Notes: generated from the letters alone by a model not told the origin. 32,088 nt of DNA from Candidatus Aenigmatarchaeota archaeon (GCA_023137195.1 JAGLPV010000014.1:1-32088), one strand, 5' to 3'; shown: positions 9,165-16,870, numbered from the stretch's first letter. Made by a program: numbers and translations.

Positions 9165-10205
9165 ATGAGGCATATTTTTAGCGGACCATTATTTCTCGGG
9201 AAGAATCTTGAATTTGTTGAAGATGGTTTTGTTGTTGTTGAAGATGGCATGATTGTTGATTGTGGCAGAGGCAGGAAAAACAAGGCAAAGAGACATTCTA
9301 TTATACCTGCATTCATCAATGCACATACTCATATTGGAGATTATTTTCTGCGGGAGAAGTTTACTGGTATGCCTCTTGATAAAGTCTGCGGGAAAGATGG
9401 GCTGAAAAATAAATATTTGAATTCGACGGGCGATGATGTTGTGATTGAAGGGATGAAGTCTGCAATCATTGAAATGATGCGTACCGGGACATGTTGTTTT
9501 TCTGATTTTCGTGAAGGTGGGATTAAAGGCATTAAATTACTTAGGAAAGCACTTTCTAATCATGATGGCATAAGTGCTAAAATATATGGAAGACCAGATA
9601 ATCCTGATGAAGCGTTTCTGGGTGAATGTGATGGCTATGGTGCAAGAAGTATTAGAGCAGAAAAAATAAAGAGGAAAAAAGGAAAATCTATCGGGATTCA
9701 TGTATGCGAAACAAAGAGTGGTGAGTTAAAAGAAGCAATGGGCTTCGACCCGAATTTTCTTGTGCATATGAATTGTGCAGGAAAGGAAGAGATAAGTAAA
9801 GTCGCAGGCATGGATATTCCTGTTGTTGTCTGCCCGCGTTCCAATGCATATTTTGGTCTGAAATTGCCGGATATACCATTGATGCTTGAAGAAGGGATTT
9901 TGGTTTGCATAGGGACAGATAATGCAATGACTAATAGTTTGAGCATGATTTCTGAGATGGAATTTGTGTTCAGGTGGTTTATGGATAAAGTAGATGCTAT
10001 AGACATCTTAAAGATGGCAACAGTTAACCCGGCAAAAGTTTTTGGATGGAATTGTGGGTTTATAGAAAAAGGAGCTGATGCAAATCTCCTTCTTTTGGAT
10101 GAGTCTTTTTTGAAGACGCCAAATCCTTATGCAACTGTGGTTTTGAGGCTTTCGGCGCAAAAGATGGAAATTATGTTGGAGGGTAAATATGCATGTAATT
10201 GTTAA
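9165..10205 (+). CDS. amidohydrolase (cytosine/guanine deaminase-like), candidate riboflavin-pathway deaminase
   Basis: A 346-residue TIM-barrel amidohydrolase of the COG0402 type. The full metal set is visible: H54-T-H56 (NAHTHIGDY), H179, H201 (LVHMN) and D252 (CIGTDNAMTN). H179 lies in IHVCE, giving the H-x2-E182 arrangement in which aminohydrolases of this group use Glu for proton transfer to the ring. This favours deamination of an amino-purine or amino-pyrimidine over hydantoin or urea hydrolysis. It sits 2 bases after ribBA and overlaps the pyrimidinone reductase gene by 17 bases. That reductase lacks the deaminase domain found in bacterial RibD, and no CDA-fold deaminase is seen here. 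I infer that this enzyme deaminates 2,5-diamino-6-ribitylamino-4(3H)-pyrimidinone 5'-phosphate; the context is strong, the substrate unproven. Confidence 0.85.
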   Translation: MRHIFSGPLFLGKNLEFVEDGFVVVEDGMIVDCGRGRKNKAKRHSIIPAFINAHTHIGDYFLREKFTGMPLDKVCGKDGLKNKYLNSTGDDVVIEGMKSAIIEMMRTGTCCFSDFREGGIKGIKLLRKALSNHDGISAKIYGRPDNPDEAFLGECDGYGARSIRAEKIKRKKGKSIGIHVCETKSGELKEAMGFDPNFLVHMNCAGKEEISKVAGMDIPVVVCPRSNAYFGLKLPDIPLMLEEGILVCIGTDNAMTNSLSMISEMEFVFRWFMDKVDAIDILKMATVNPAKVFGWNCGFIEKGADANLLLLDESFLKTPNPYATVVLRLSAQKMEIMLEGKYACNC

Positions 10206-10773
10206 TTGCGCAATGAGCCTTGACGGTAGGATAGAAGGGAAGTTTTCAAATGACAAGGACTGGAAAAGAGTCTATGAACTCAGGGCAGAATGCGATGCTG
10301 TAATGGTTGGAATAAATACTATTTTGAAGGATAATTCCGGACTTACTTCTCACGGAGTAGGCAAAAATCCTCTGATTGTTGTTGTTGACAGCAAATGCAG
10401 AATACCGTCCGATGCACGTGTGTTTGAAGGTAATGTTGTTGTTGGTGTCTGCGAAGGAGTAAAGACGGATGCTGTTTGGAATAAGGCAAAAGTGATTGCA
10501 TGTGGAAAAAAACAGGTTGATTTGAAAGTACTTGTTGAGGAGCTCGCTTTAATGGGTGTTGAGAAATTGATGGTTGAGGGAGGAGGCATGTTGATTGCTT
10601 CAATGTTGGATTTGGGGCTTGTCGATCAGGTAAATGTTGCTGTTGCTCCGGTGATATTGGGCAGAGGAATTAAGTTGGTTGAGGACGAATTGAAATTGCC
10701 GGTTAATCTTAAATTGAAAGATATCCTGGAGCTTGATGAAATTGTTGTTTTGGAATATGTTGTTTTGAAATGA
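10189..10773 (+). CDS. arfC: 2,5-diamino-6-ribosylamino-4(3H)-pyrimidinone 5'-phosphate reductase
   Basis: A 194-residue RibD C-terminal-domain (DHFR-fold) reductase, standing alone as in archaea and fungi (ArfC/RIB7). It reduces the ribosyl side chain to ribityl with NAD(P)H. Motifs: VNCAMSLDGRI at the N terminus, CDAVMVGINTILKDN, PLIVVVDSKCRIP, the cofactor-binding VEKLMVEGGGMLIASML, and VAPVILGRG near the end. No N-terminal CDA-type deaminase domain is present. It is slightly shorter than typical members (~220) but the core is complete. It closes the riboflavin operon; the only steps not represented nearby are the phosphatase and FAD synthetase. The start overlaps the amidohydrolase 3' end, implying coupling. 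Confidence 0.92.
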   Translation: MHVIVNCAMSLDGRIEGKFSNDKDWKRVYELRAECDAVMVGINTILKDNSGLTSHGVGKNPLIVVVDSKCRIPSDARVFEGNVVVGVCEGVKTDAVWNKAKVIACGKKQVDLKVLVEELALMGVEKLMVEGGGMLIASMLDLGLVDQVNVAVAPVILGRGIKLVEDELKLPVNLKLKDILELDEIVVLEYVVLK

Positions 10774-10829
10774 TTGTACCACACGATAAACTGTGGGGCG
10801 TTTATGTTTTTCCCGGCAAAAAACAAAAC

Positions 10830-10838
10830 ATTTAAATA
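10830..10838 (+). promoter_or_regulatory. TATA box of the DUF134 regulator gene
   Basis: ATTTAAATA is centred about 28 bases before the ATG at 10862, with no Shine-Dalgarno site. It lies directly upstream of the palindrome at 10842. Confidence 0.55.
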
Positions 10839-10841
10839 ATT

Positions 10842-10863
10842 ATTATGCATTATAATGCATAAT
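10842..10863. promoter_or_regulatory. perfect 22-bp palindrome over the transcription and translation start
   Basis: The sequence from 10842 to 10863 is fully self-complementary, each half reading ATTATGCATTA. It begins 3 bases after the TATA element and includes the first two bases of the start codon, so it covers the expected transcription start. A dimeric regulator bound here would block initiation. The protein encoded next has a helix-turn-helix, so autoregulation is the simplest reading. Confidence 0.65.
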
Positions 10864-11356
10864 GGCAAGACCAAAGAAAATAAAGATTGTAAATTTTGAA
10901 CCGGGCGTGACCTATTTTAAACCAAGGGCAGTTCCTCTAAATACACTACAGGAAGTCGAACTAACCATCGAGGAATTGGAGTCGCTAAGACTATCCGACC
11001 TTGAAGAATTAAGCCAAACCGATTCTGCCCAAAAAATGCACATACACCAGTCGACCTTTCAAAGGACCTTGTCAAGAGCAAGACAAAAGATAACTGATGC
11101 TTTAGTTAATGGAAAAGCGATAAAAATTAAAGGAGGTGATTACAGAATGCCAGGCGGAGACCAAACAGGACCACCAGTTGGCGGTGGTTTTAGTAGAAGA
11201 GGAGGAGGACGAGGCGGCAGATTTTTTGCTGCCGGAGCAGTAGGTGGAATTTGCATATGCCCTTCATGCAACTATGAACAAACCCATGCGAGAGGACTAC
11301 CATGCAACCAAATAAAATGTCCTAAATGCGGAGCACTAATGACAAGAAAAGTATAA
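10862..11356 (+). CDS. DUF134 family helix-turn-helix regulator with C-terminal zinc ribbon
   Basis: A 164-residue protein. Residues 1-~95 are a DUF134 domain: MARPKKIKIVNFEPGVTYFKP is its signature opening, and TDSAQKMHIHQSTFQRTLSRARQKI is a sigma-like helix-turn-helix. A Gly/Arg-rich linker follows (GGGFSRRGGGRGGR, ~115-130). A zinc ribbon comes next: CICPSCNYEQTHARGLPC and CPKCG carry six cysteines. DUF134 genes repeatedly neighbour NifX-domain (MTH1175-like) and ferredoxin-MinD genes, exactly as here, so it is probably the regulator of the downstream cluster. The zinc ribbon could sense metal or redox state. Start supported by TATA spacing. Confidence 0.85.
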   Translation: MARPKKIKIVNFEPGVTYFKPRAVPLNTLQEVELTIEELESLRLSDLEELSQTDSAQKMHIHQSTFQRTLSRARQKITDALVNGKAIKIKGGDYRMPGGDQTGPPVGGGFSRRGGGRGGRFFAAGAVGGICICPSCNYEQTHARGLPCNQIKCPKCGALMTRKV

Positions 11357-11366
11357 CTCCAACTTG

Positions 11367-11399
11367 CACTGTTTTTTAGGGGATTTCCCCTATTCAGTG
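11367..11399 (+). terminator. two-part hairpin between the DUF134 gene and the ORP-like cluster
   Basis: CACTG (11367-11371) pairs with CAGTG (11395-11399). Inside is a 6-bp stem, TAGGGG (11377-11382) with CCCCTA (11387-11392), closed by an ATTT tetraloop, with an internal loop of T residues. Eleven bases after the regulator stop, it could be a terminator or attenuator, or an RNA control element for the cluster. Confidence 0.4.
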
Positions 11400-11451
11400 T
11401 CGCAATAGAAATCAAATAAAAATTAAATTAAACAAAAAAAGGTGAATAGAG

Positions 11452-12186
11452 ATGAAAATAGCAATATCAACACAGGAAGATAATATCGACAGTAAAATTG
11501 ACCAGAGATTTGGAAGATGTATGTATTTTCTTATAGTCGACATAAAAAACAAGAAAATAGCAAATGCAGAGGCTTTTGAAAATGAGGGCAGGATACAAGG
11601 ACACGGCGCGGGAATAAAAGCGGCGCAACAGGTTGGAGAACTGGACGTTGAAAACGTAATAACAGGAGCAGTCGGACCTAACGCAGAAAATGTGCTTAAC
11701 CAGATGGGCGTGAAAATATATCATGCCTCGGGAATAGCCAAAGAAGCAGTTGAGGATTTTATCAATGACAAGTTAGGCAAAATAACAGAAATTTCAGAAC
11801 CGCACCCAACATCAGCAAAACCAGATGAAGAGGAAGAAAAAGAAGACAAAATATTCATTCCTTTGTTGGACAACATGGGAGAAGATTCTCAAGTTTCGCC
11901 GCATTTCGGACATGCTCCTTTTTTTGGGTTGTATGATTTAAAGACGAAAAAATTGACTATAACAGAGAATAAACTTGACCATAGCGACCCGCTTAAGTCA
12001 CCTGTCGACCAGATTGTCGAGGCAGTCCATCCGACAATTGTTCTTTCAGAGATGATGGGGCAAAGAGCAGTCAAATTATTTTCTGAAAAAGGAATTTCTC
12101 TTAAGACAGGACCATTTAAAACAGTAAAGGAATTGATAGAAAATTCAGATAAGATGGAAGATTTGACCAAAGACTGTGGACATTAA
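11452..12186 (+). CDS. tandem NifX/NifB-type (MTH1175-like, ORP) protein
   Basis: A 244-residue cytoplasmic protein with two dinitrogenase-iron-molybdenum-cofactor (NifX/NifB C-terminal) domains. Domain 1 covers residues ~1-115 (KIAISTQEDNIDSKIDQRFGRCMYFLIVD, then GHGAGIKAAQQVGELDVENVI and GPNAENVL). An acidic linker follows (DEEEEKEDK). Domain 2 covers ~132-235 (IFIPLLDNMGEDSQVSPHFGHAPFFGLYD). In the orange-protein family this fold binds a metal-sulfur cluster. Single-domain copies are common; the tandem is less so. A Shine-Dalgarno match (AGGTGA, 11440-11445) precedes the ATG. It heads a cluster with two ferredoxin-MinD ATPases, the same partners as in the bacterial ORP complex. The bound cofactor cannot be read from sequence. 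Confidence 0.85.
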   Translation: MKIAISTQEDNIDSKIDQRFGRCMYFLIVDIKNKKIANAEAFENEGRIQGHGAGIKAAQQVGELDVENVITGAVGPNAENVLNQMGVKIYHASGIAKEAVEDFINDKLGKITEISEPHPTSAKPDEEEEKEDKIFIPLLDNMGEDSQVSPHFGHAPFFGLYDLKTKKLTITENKLDHSDPLKSPVDQIVEAVHPTIVLSEMMGQRAVKLFSEKGISLKTGPFKTVKELIENSDKMEDLTKDCGH

Positions 12187-12209
12187 ATAAAAAGAGGTAA
12201 GCCGACAAC

Positions 12210-13052
12210 ATGAAAATAATAGGGATAACAGGAGGAAAAGGAGGAACAGGCAAATCAACTATTGCCACTGCTCTTGCCTATAGTCTGGCAAAAAACAAGA
12301 AAGTGCTTTTGGTAGATGCAGATGTGGATTGTCCAAATGACCATCTTCTTTTAAACATCAAAAGAACATTAATCAAAAAAGTCAACCAGAGAATTCCTGA
12401 ATGGAACTTAAGCAAATGTACCAAATGCGGTCTATGCGGAACTGTGTGCAAGTCCAATGCAATAGTCTCGATAAAAAACAAAACTCCTATTTTTATGAAA
12501 CAGCAATGTAATGGTTGCGGTGCATGCAAAATTATATGCCCAACTGGAGCAATCAGCTGGGATGAAAAAGAAATAGGTGAGATTTATTCAGGGAATAATT
12601 ACAATATTGATTTTTTGTCAGGTCAGTTAAAAACAAACGAACCTGTCTCTGAATTTATAGTAAACTCATTGAATGAAATCATTGAAGAAAAGAAAAAAGA
12701 TTATGACTATGTTATAATAGATACTGCTGCAGGAACTCATTGTCCGGTTATAGCGGCACTCGAAAACTGCGACTTGACCTTTGCAGTAACTGAACCCACT
12801 CCACTAGGGAGCCATGATATGGAACTGATATTGGGGCTATCCAAAAAACTCAAAATTCCTATGTCTATTGTACTTAACAGGTCGGATATAGGAGATGAAA
12901 AAATGACCGAACAGCTTGCCCGAAAATACAATACAAAAATACTGGCAAAAATACCTTATTCAAAAGAGATTATTGATTGCTATTCGAAAGGAAAACCAAT
13001 ACCGGAAAAATACATTAATGATTTATTAATGGAGGCAACTAAACATGAATGA
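12210..13052 (+). CDS. MinD/ParA-type ATPase with inserted 2[4Fe-4S] ferredoxin domain (ORP-complex type)
   Basis: A 280-residue P-loop protein of the Mrp/MinD group. The deviant Walker A motif is GGKGGTGKST (residues 8-17). Between the two halves of the ATPase lies a ferredoxin insert with two clusters: C-TK-C-GL-C-GTV-C and C-NG-C-GA-C-KII-CP (about residues 70-110). The C-terminal half has VIIDTAAGTHCPVIAAL and AVTEPTPLGSHDMELI. Such proteins load or transfer iron-sulfur clusters and occur as pairs next to NifX-domain proteins. A GAGGT site lies upstream. The start codon of the next gene overlaps its stop by 8 bases, so the two are co-translated. The target protein is unknown. Confidence 0.88.
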   Translation: MKIIGITGGKGGTGKSTIATALAYSLAKNKKVLLVDADVDCPNDHLLLNIKRTLIKKVNQRIPEWNLSKCTKCGLCGTVCKSNAIVSIKNKTPIFMKQQCNGCGACKIICPTGAISWDEKEIGEIYSGNNYNIDFLSGQLKTNEPVSEFIVNSLNEIIEEKKKDYDYVIIDTAAGTHCPVIAALENCDLTFAVTEPTPLGSHDMELILGLSKKLKIPMSIVLNRSDIGDEKMTEQLARKYNTKILAKIPYSKEIIDCYSKGKPIPEKYINDLLMEATKHE

Positions 13053-14286
13053 TGCTCTAAAGAAAGGACAAAAGGCGGCAGGGATTGCAACAATAGCAAC
13101 TATTTTGCTTGCAGCAGTCAAAGGAATCGTCGGCATCATTTCAGGAAACATTCTTATTATAGCAGATGCTATTCACAGCGCGGCAGATGTTCTTGCAATA
13201 TTTGCTTCATGGTATGGTCTGAAAATTTCACAGAGAAAACCTGATGAAAAATTTCCTTATGGCTATTATAAAGCAGAAAATATTTCAACATTAATTGTAT
13301 CTGTATTTATCTTTTTCATAGCATACAGACTTTTTACAGAAAGCTATAGCCGAATTTGGGTAGTGGAGGAATTAAAAATACCTTTTATTGTATTATCTGT
13401 CTCTTTAATGTCGGCAATTGTTTCTTACAGAATAGCAAAATACGAGGAAAAGATAGGCACCCAAATAAATTCGCAAAGCCTGATGGCAAATTCTTATGAA
13501 TCAAAAATGGATGTTGTAACATCCCTGATAGTTTTTGTGGGTTTGATTTTATCGTATCTAAAAATAAATTATGTGGCGGGTGTTATTGGAATTCTGTTTT
13601 CCTTTTTGATAGTAAAGATTGGCTACCAAAATGCTAAAATCAGTATCTTTTCTCTTATGGATGCAAGCCCGGATACGAAACTGGAAAAGAATATTGAAAA
13701 AATAATTCTGAATGTCCAGGGGGTGATGGATATTTCCCATATAAAACTAAGGCAATCTGGGTTGTTTATTTTTGGAGTAGCAAATATCAAAGTACTCAAG
13801 CATCTTGATGTTAAACGAGCTCATCAGATAGCTGATATCATAGAAGAAAAAATCAAGAAAAAATACCCGCACATTGAATCCTTTATTATTCGGGTAGAGC
13901 CATACAAACCGGAAAAACAAAAAATAATCATTCCTTTGGACGAAAACAAAGGTCTTGACTCAAGAGTTACCGGGCATTTTGGAAGAGCAAAGTATTTTTT
14001 ATTTGTTCTGATAAAGGATAAGAAAATTGAATCATGGCACATAAAAAGCAATCCTTTCATCAATGAAAAGGCAAGGGCTGGTCTTGATGCGGCAAAATTT
14101 GTTCTGGAGGAAAAAATTGATGTGGTTGTCCTGCAAAAAATCGGGGAAATTGCTTTCCATACGTTAAGAGACAACTTTGTTGATTTGTACATTACTCATG
14201 GAAAAACTCCTAAGACAGTTATTCACAATCTAATTAATAACAAATTAAAAAGGCTTCAAAAGCCAACACATGCAAGTGATAAATAA
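13045..14286 (+). CDS. cation diffusion facilitator (CDF) transporter fused to a C-terminal NifX domain
   Basis: A 413-residue membrane protein. Residues ~1-200 are a CDF transmembrane domain with five or six hydrophobic helices. Helix 2 carries IADAIHSAADVLA, the D/H-x3-D metal site. The second site is SYESKMDVVTS, with E where H is common. Residues ~205-285 form the cytoplasmic CDF C-terminal domain (VMDISHIKLRQSG, ADIIEEKIKKKYPHIESFIIRVEP). From ~290 to 405 a complete NifX/ORP domain follows (KIIIPLDENKGLDSRVTGHFGRAKYFLF). The fusion puts a metal-cluster domain on the cytoplasmic side of a divalent-cation exporter. Its place between two ferredoxin-MinD ATPases suggests that transport and cluster handling are coupled. 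The transported ion (Fe, Zn or Mn) is not decided. Confidence 0.88.
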   Translation: MNDALKKGQKAAGIATIATILLAAVKGIVGIISGNILIIADAIHSAADVLAIFASWYGLKISQRKPDEKFPYGYYKAENISTLIVSVFIFFIAYRLFTESYSRIWVVEELKIPFIVLSVSLMSAIVSYRIAKYEEKIGTQINSQSLMANSYESKMDVVTSLIVFVGLILSYLKINYVAGVIGILFSFLIVKIGYQNAKISIFSLMDASPDTKLEKNIEKIILNVQGVMDISHIKLRQSGLFIFGVANIKVLKHLDVKRAHQIADIIEEKIKKKYPHIESFIIRVEPYKPEKQKIIIPLDENKGLDSRVTGHFGRAKYFLFVLIKDKKIESWHIKSNPFINEKARAGLDAAKFVLEEKIDVVVLQKIGEIAFHTLRDNFVDLYITHGKTPKTVIHNLINNKLKRLQKPTHASDK

Positions 14287-14287
14287 A

Positions 14288-15166
14288 ATGAAAACAATAA
14301 CAATATTATCGGGGAAAGGAGGCGTTGGGAAAAGTAGTATCACTGCTTCTTTGGCAATAACTTTAGCAAAAAGAAGAAGAATCATCTGTGCAGACTGCGA
14401 TGTAGATGCATCAAATCTTGCGCTGGTATTTGGAATCAAAGAGAAAGATTTTGAAGAATACCTGCCGATTTCAACAATTCAGAAGGCAGTGTTTGATCTC
14501 TCAAAATGTAATTCATGCAGGAAGTGCTTTGAAGAATGTTATTTTGATGCGATTGAGTTGGTCAATGACAAGCCAAAATTGAAGGAGTTTAGCTGTGAAG
14601 GGTGTGGCGTGTGCCAGCTGGTTTGTCCTGTGGATGCGATAAAACTAGTGGATGAAAAAAATGCAAAAATAGGTTATGCCAAGACAAAATATGGTTTCAG
14701 GATTTTTTCAGCGCAGTTGGATGTCGGGGCTTCGGGGTCCGGAAAAATAGTTTCTGCGGTCAAGAAGAAAGCAGAAGCATTGGCGCAGGATGCAGAGATA
14801 ATGCTTGTTGATTCATCGGCAGGTGTTGGTTGTCCTGTGATTGCATCTGTATCAGGAAGTGATTATGCTCTCCTGGTAACTGAACCCACGCCGTCTGGAT
14901 TTTCTGACATGAAAAGAGCTATAAAAATAGTCAATCACTTCAATATTCCTTATGGCATTGTTGTAAATAAGCATGATATAAATGAAGAATATACAAAAAG
15001 GATTGAAGAATTTGCAGAAAAAAACAATGCGCAAATTCTCTCGAAGATACCTTATGATAAAGCATTTGTCAAGGCTCTTGTGAATCTGGTTCCTGTTGTG
15101 GTTTTTGATAAAAAGTATGAGAAATTGTTTGAAGAGATTGGCAGTAAAATTTTGCTACGGCTATAA
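14288..15166 (+). CDS. second MinD/ParA-type ATPase with 2[4Fe-4S] ferredoxin insert
   Basis: A 292-residue paralogue of the ATPase at 12210. The deviant P loop is SGKGGVGKSS (residues 8-17). The ferredoxin insert has C-NS-C-RK-C-FEE-C (first cluster) and C-EG-C-GV-C-QLV-CP (second). VDSSAGVGCPVIASV and TEPTPSGFSDMKRAI mark the C-terminal ATPase half. The two ATPases probably heterodimerise, as proposed for the ORP pair. I start at ATG 14288, which puts the P loop at the usual distance; ATG 14270, inside the transporter gene, has no ribosome-binding site. One base separates it from the CDF-NifX stop. Last gene of the cluster. Confidence 0.88.
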   Translation: MKTITILSGKGGVGKSSITASLAITLAKRRRIICADCDVDASNLALVFGIKEKDFEEYLPISTIQKAVFDLSKCNSCRKCFEECYFDAIELVNDKPKLKEFSCEGCGVCQLVCPVDAIKLVDEKNAKIGYAKTKYGFRIFSAQLDVGASGSGKIVSAVKKKAEALAQDAEIMLVDSSAGVGCPVIASVSGSDYALLVTEPTPSGFSDMKRAIKIVNHFNIPYGIVVNKHDINEEYTKRIEEFAEKNNAQILSKIPYDKAFVKALVNLVPVVVFDKKYEKLFEEIGSKILLRL

Positions 15167-15167
15167 A

Positions 15168-15177
15168 CTTATAAATT
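15168..15177 (+). promoter_or_regulatory. TATA box of the channel-peptidase gene
   Basis: CTTATAAATT is centred about 24 bases upstream of ATG 15196, giving a leaderless transcript separate from the ORP-like cluster. Confidence 0.5.
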
Positions 15178-15195
15178 TTAATCATCAATAATGTT

Positions 15196-16713
15196 ATGCT
15201 CTCAGATGGAATTACCTATAAAATAGTGCTTTGCTTTGCTGTACTTTTGGCAGGATTTATAATTTCTAAAATAGGGGAGCGATTAATAACATACCTATGG
15301 AGAAGAAAATACAGAGTATCTATTGAAAGGGTTCAGATAGCCCATATTTATGCACTTGGAATTAACATACTGGCGATTGTCATTGCTCTTAGTTTTTTGA
15401 AGATAAATATAACTGAAAACACATTGGTTGAACTTTACAGCTACTTTCCTTTTGTTTTGTCAATAGTTCTGCTCGGGATATTGATAGTCCTTCTTGTAAG
15501 GGTCGTATTTTTTGCAATAGATAAATTTTTGTCTACAAGTGGGCTTAAGGATATAGTTGAGGAATATGATCAGGAGCAAAACATGACTAATTTTTTGTTC
15601 ATCCTTAAATATGTTTTGTATGTTGTATTTGGTCTTATTGCATTAACGTCTCTTGGAATCAATATAGATTCAACTGTGCTTTTGTTCAAAGGCATTTTAT
15701 ATCCTTTGTTGATATTTGGGTTGGTCATATTGTTTGTTGGCATAAAGCCCTACGTGGAAAATACCTTTTCCGGGTTGTTCCTGAAAAAAATGAATTTTTT
15801 AAGGGTCGGCGAGAAAATTAAGATTAAGAAAGAGATTTACACAATTTCTGCTTTGAAAAAACAAGGTCTTCTTTTGAAAACAAAGACAAATTATAATATG
15901 TTCATTCCATACAAGCGAGTATATGAAGAACAGGTAACGTACAGGGAAATAATGTATGATTTGGCAACTCTTGAGAAAATAAAAAATCATTTTCTTGCCC
16001 AGTACCCGAGCCATTGCGGACCTGCTTCTGTTTCTATAGTTCTGAAGATATTCGGTCATAATATAGGTCAGGAAGAAATAGCAAAGCAGACAAAAACTGT
16101 AGTACCTAAACAGAAAAGGCTGGACGGGACAAAGATTCCGGGCGGAACAAAACCAAAAGATTTAATTCGGGCTGTTGAGAAACTAACAAAAAATAAAGTG
16201 AAGGGTGTTTGGATTAATATAGACAGGATTAATGATTTGAAAATGGAATTGAAGACATGGCTGAACAATAAGGCACTAATTATCATTGACTACAAAAAAA
16301 GTTTTTTATTTCCTGAGGCAAAGACAGCGCATTATTCTGTTTGCTTCTCCATTCGTGGGGAGGAACTGCTCATAATAGATCCTGGTCTAAAAAAAGGAGG
16401 GGTGTATTATGCAGACATAAAGAAAGTATATCTTGGGATGAATACTTATTCAGAACTGTTGAAAGAGAAAAGAGGATATATTGTTCTGGCACCAAAAGGG
16501 ACTACTGCATATCATAGGATAGAGGAAGGGCTGATTTATTCAGATCCTGATTTGTACAGGAATCTTAATAATAACCTGACAAAGGAATTGAACCGGCTTA
16601 TGCAAAAGGCAGGCAAGCTTGAGGATATTCTTCCAAAGAGTATAAAGAAAATAGTTGATGATTACAAGAAGAAAGAAAAGGTGACACGTGTGTGGAGACC
16701 TAAGAGTAACTAA
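15196..16713 (+). CDS. MscS-like membrane channel fused to a C39-like cysteine peptidase domain
   Basis: A 505-residue protein in two parts. The first has five hydrophobic segments (about residues 5-25, 52-70, 83-108, 134-155, 163-183), then an MscS-type beta domain: FSGLFLKKMNFLRVGEKIKI, TISALKKQGLLLKTKTNYNMFIPYKRV. The second (~265-440) is a papain-fold C39-like peptidase. Q269 serves as oxyanion-hole residue and C274 lies in SHCGPASVSIVLKIFG. H379 (TAHYSVCFSI) and D395 (LLIIDPG) complete the triad. The last ~60 residues are basic and helical. MscS beta domains face the cytoplasm, so the peptidase should too. C39 peptidases usually process double-glycine leaders fused to ABC exporters; here no ABC domain exists. 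Substrate unknown; tension-gated proteolysis is an inference. Confidence 0.8.
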   Translation: MLSDGITYKIVLCFAVLLAGFIISKIGERLITYLWRRKYRVSIERVQIAHIYALGINILAIVIALSFLKINITENTLVELYSYFPFVLSIVLLGILIVLLVRVVFFAIDKFLSTSGLKDIVEEYDQEQNMTNFLFILKYVLYVVFGLIALTSLGINIDSTVLLFKGILYPLLIFGLVILFVGIKPYVENTFSGLFLKKMNFLRVGEKIKIKKEIYTISALKKQGLLLKTKTNYNMFIPYKRVYEEQVTYREIMYDLATLEKIKNHFLAQYPSHCGPASVSIVLKIFGHNIGQEEIAKQTKTVVPKQKRLDGTKIPGGTKPKDLIRAVEKLTKNKVKGVWINIDRINDLKMELKTWLNNKALIIIDYKKSFLFPEAKTAHYSVCFSIRGEELLIIDPGLKKGGVYYADIKKVYLGMNTYSELLKEKRGYIVLAPKGTTAYHRIEEGLIYSDPDLYRNLNNNLTKELNRLMQKAGKLEDILPKSIKKIVDDYKKKEKVTRVWRPKSN

Positions 16714-16806
16714 AAGAGGTTCTGTTAATCTTGCCGTATAGTTTATATCTAAAATTAACCTATCTTTTTTCCTGATTATTCTACAGAAACTATAGAATTG
16801 CAAATA

Positions 16807-16867
16807 ATTGTATGACCACAAAATAATGCAATTTTTTAATATTTAAATAGTTTTGTGGTCATACAAT
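16807..16867. promoter_or_regulatory. 17-bp perfect inverted repeat flanking the promoter of the Fic gene
   Basis: The left arm is 16807-16823 (ATTGTATGACCACAAAA) and the right arm 16851-16867 is its exact reverse complement, 27 bases apart. The TATA element AATATTTAAATAG (16838-16850) fills the end of the spacer. The right arm ends 3 bases before the start codon at 16871. Two bound dimers, or a looped complex, would cover the whole promoter. Confidence 0.65.
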
Positions 16868-16870
16868 ACT

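Noticed and set aside
15196-16713. The channel-peptidase gene as part of the ORP-like cluster
   Set aside because: It has its own TATA box at leaderless spacing and no metal-cluster motif; same-strand adjacency does not show a shared function.
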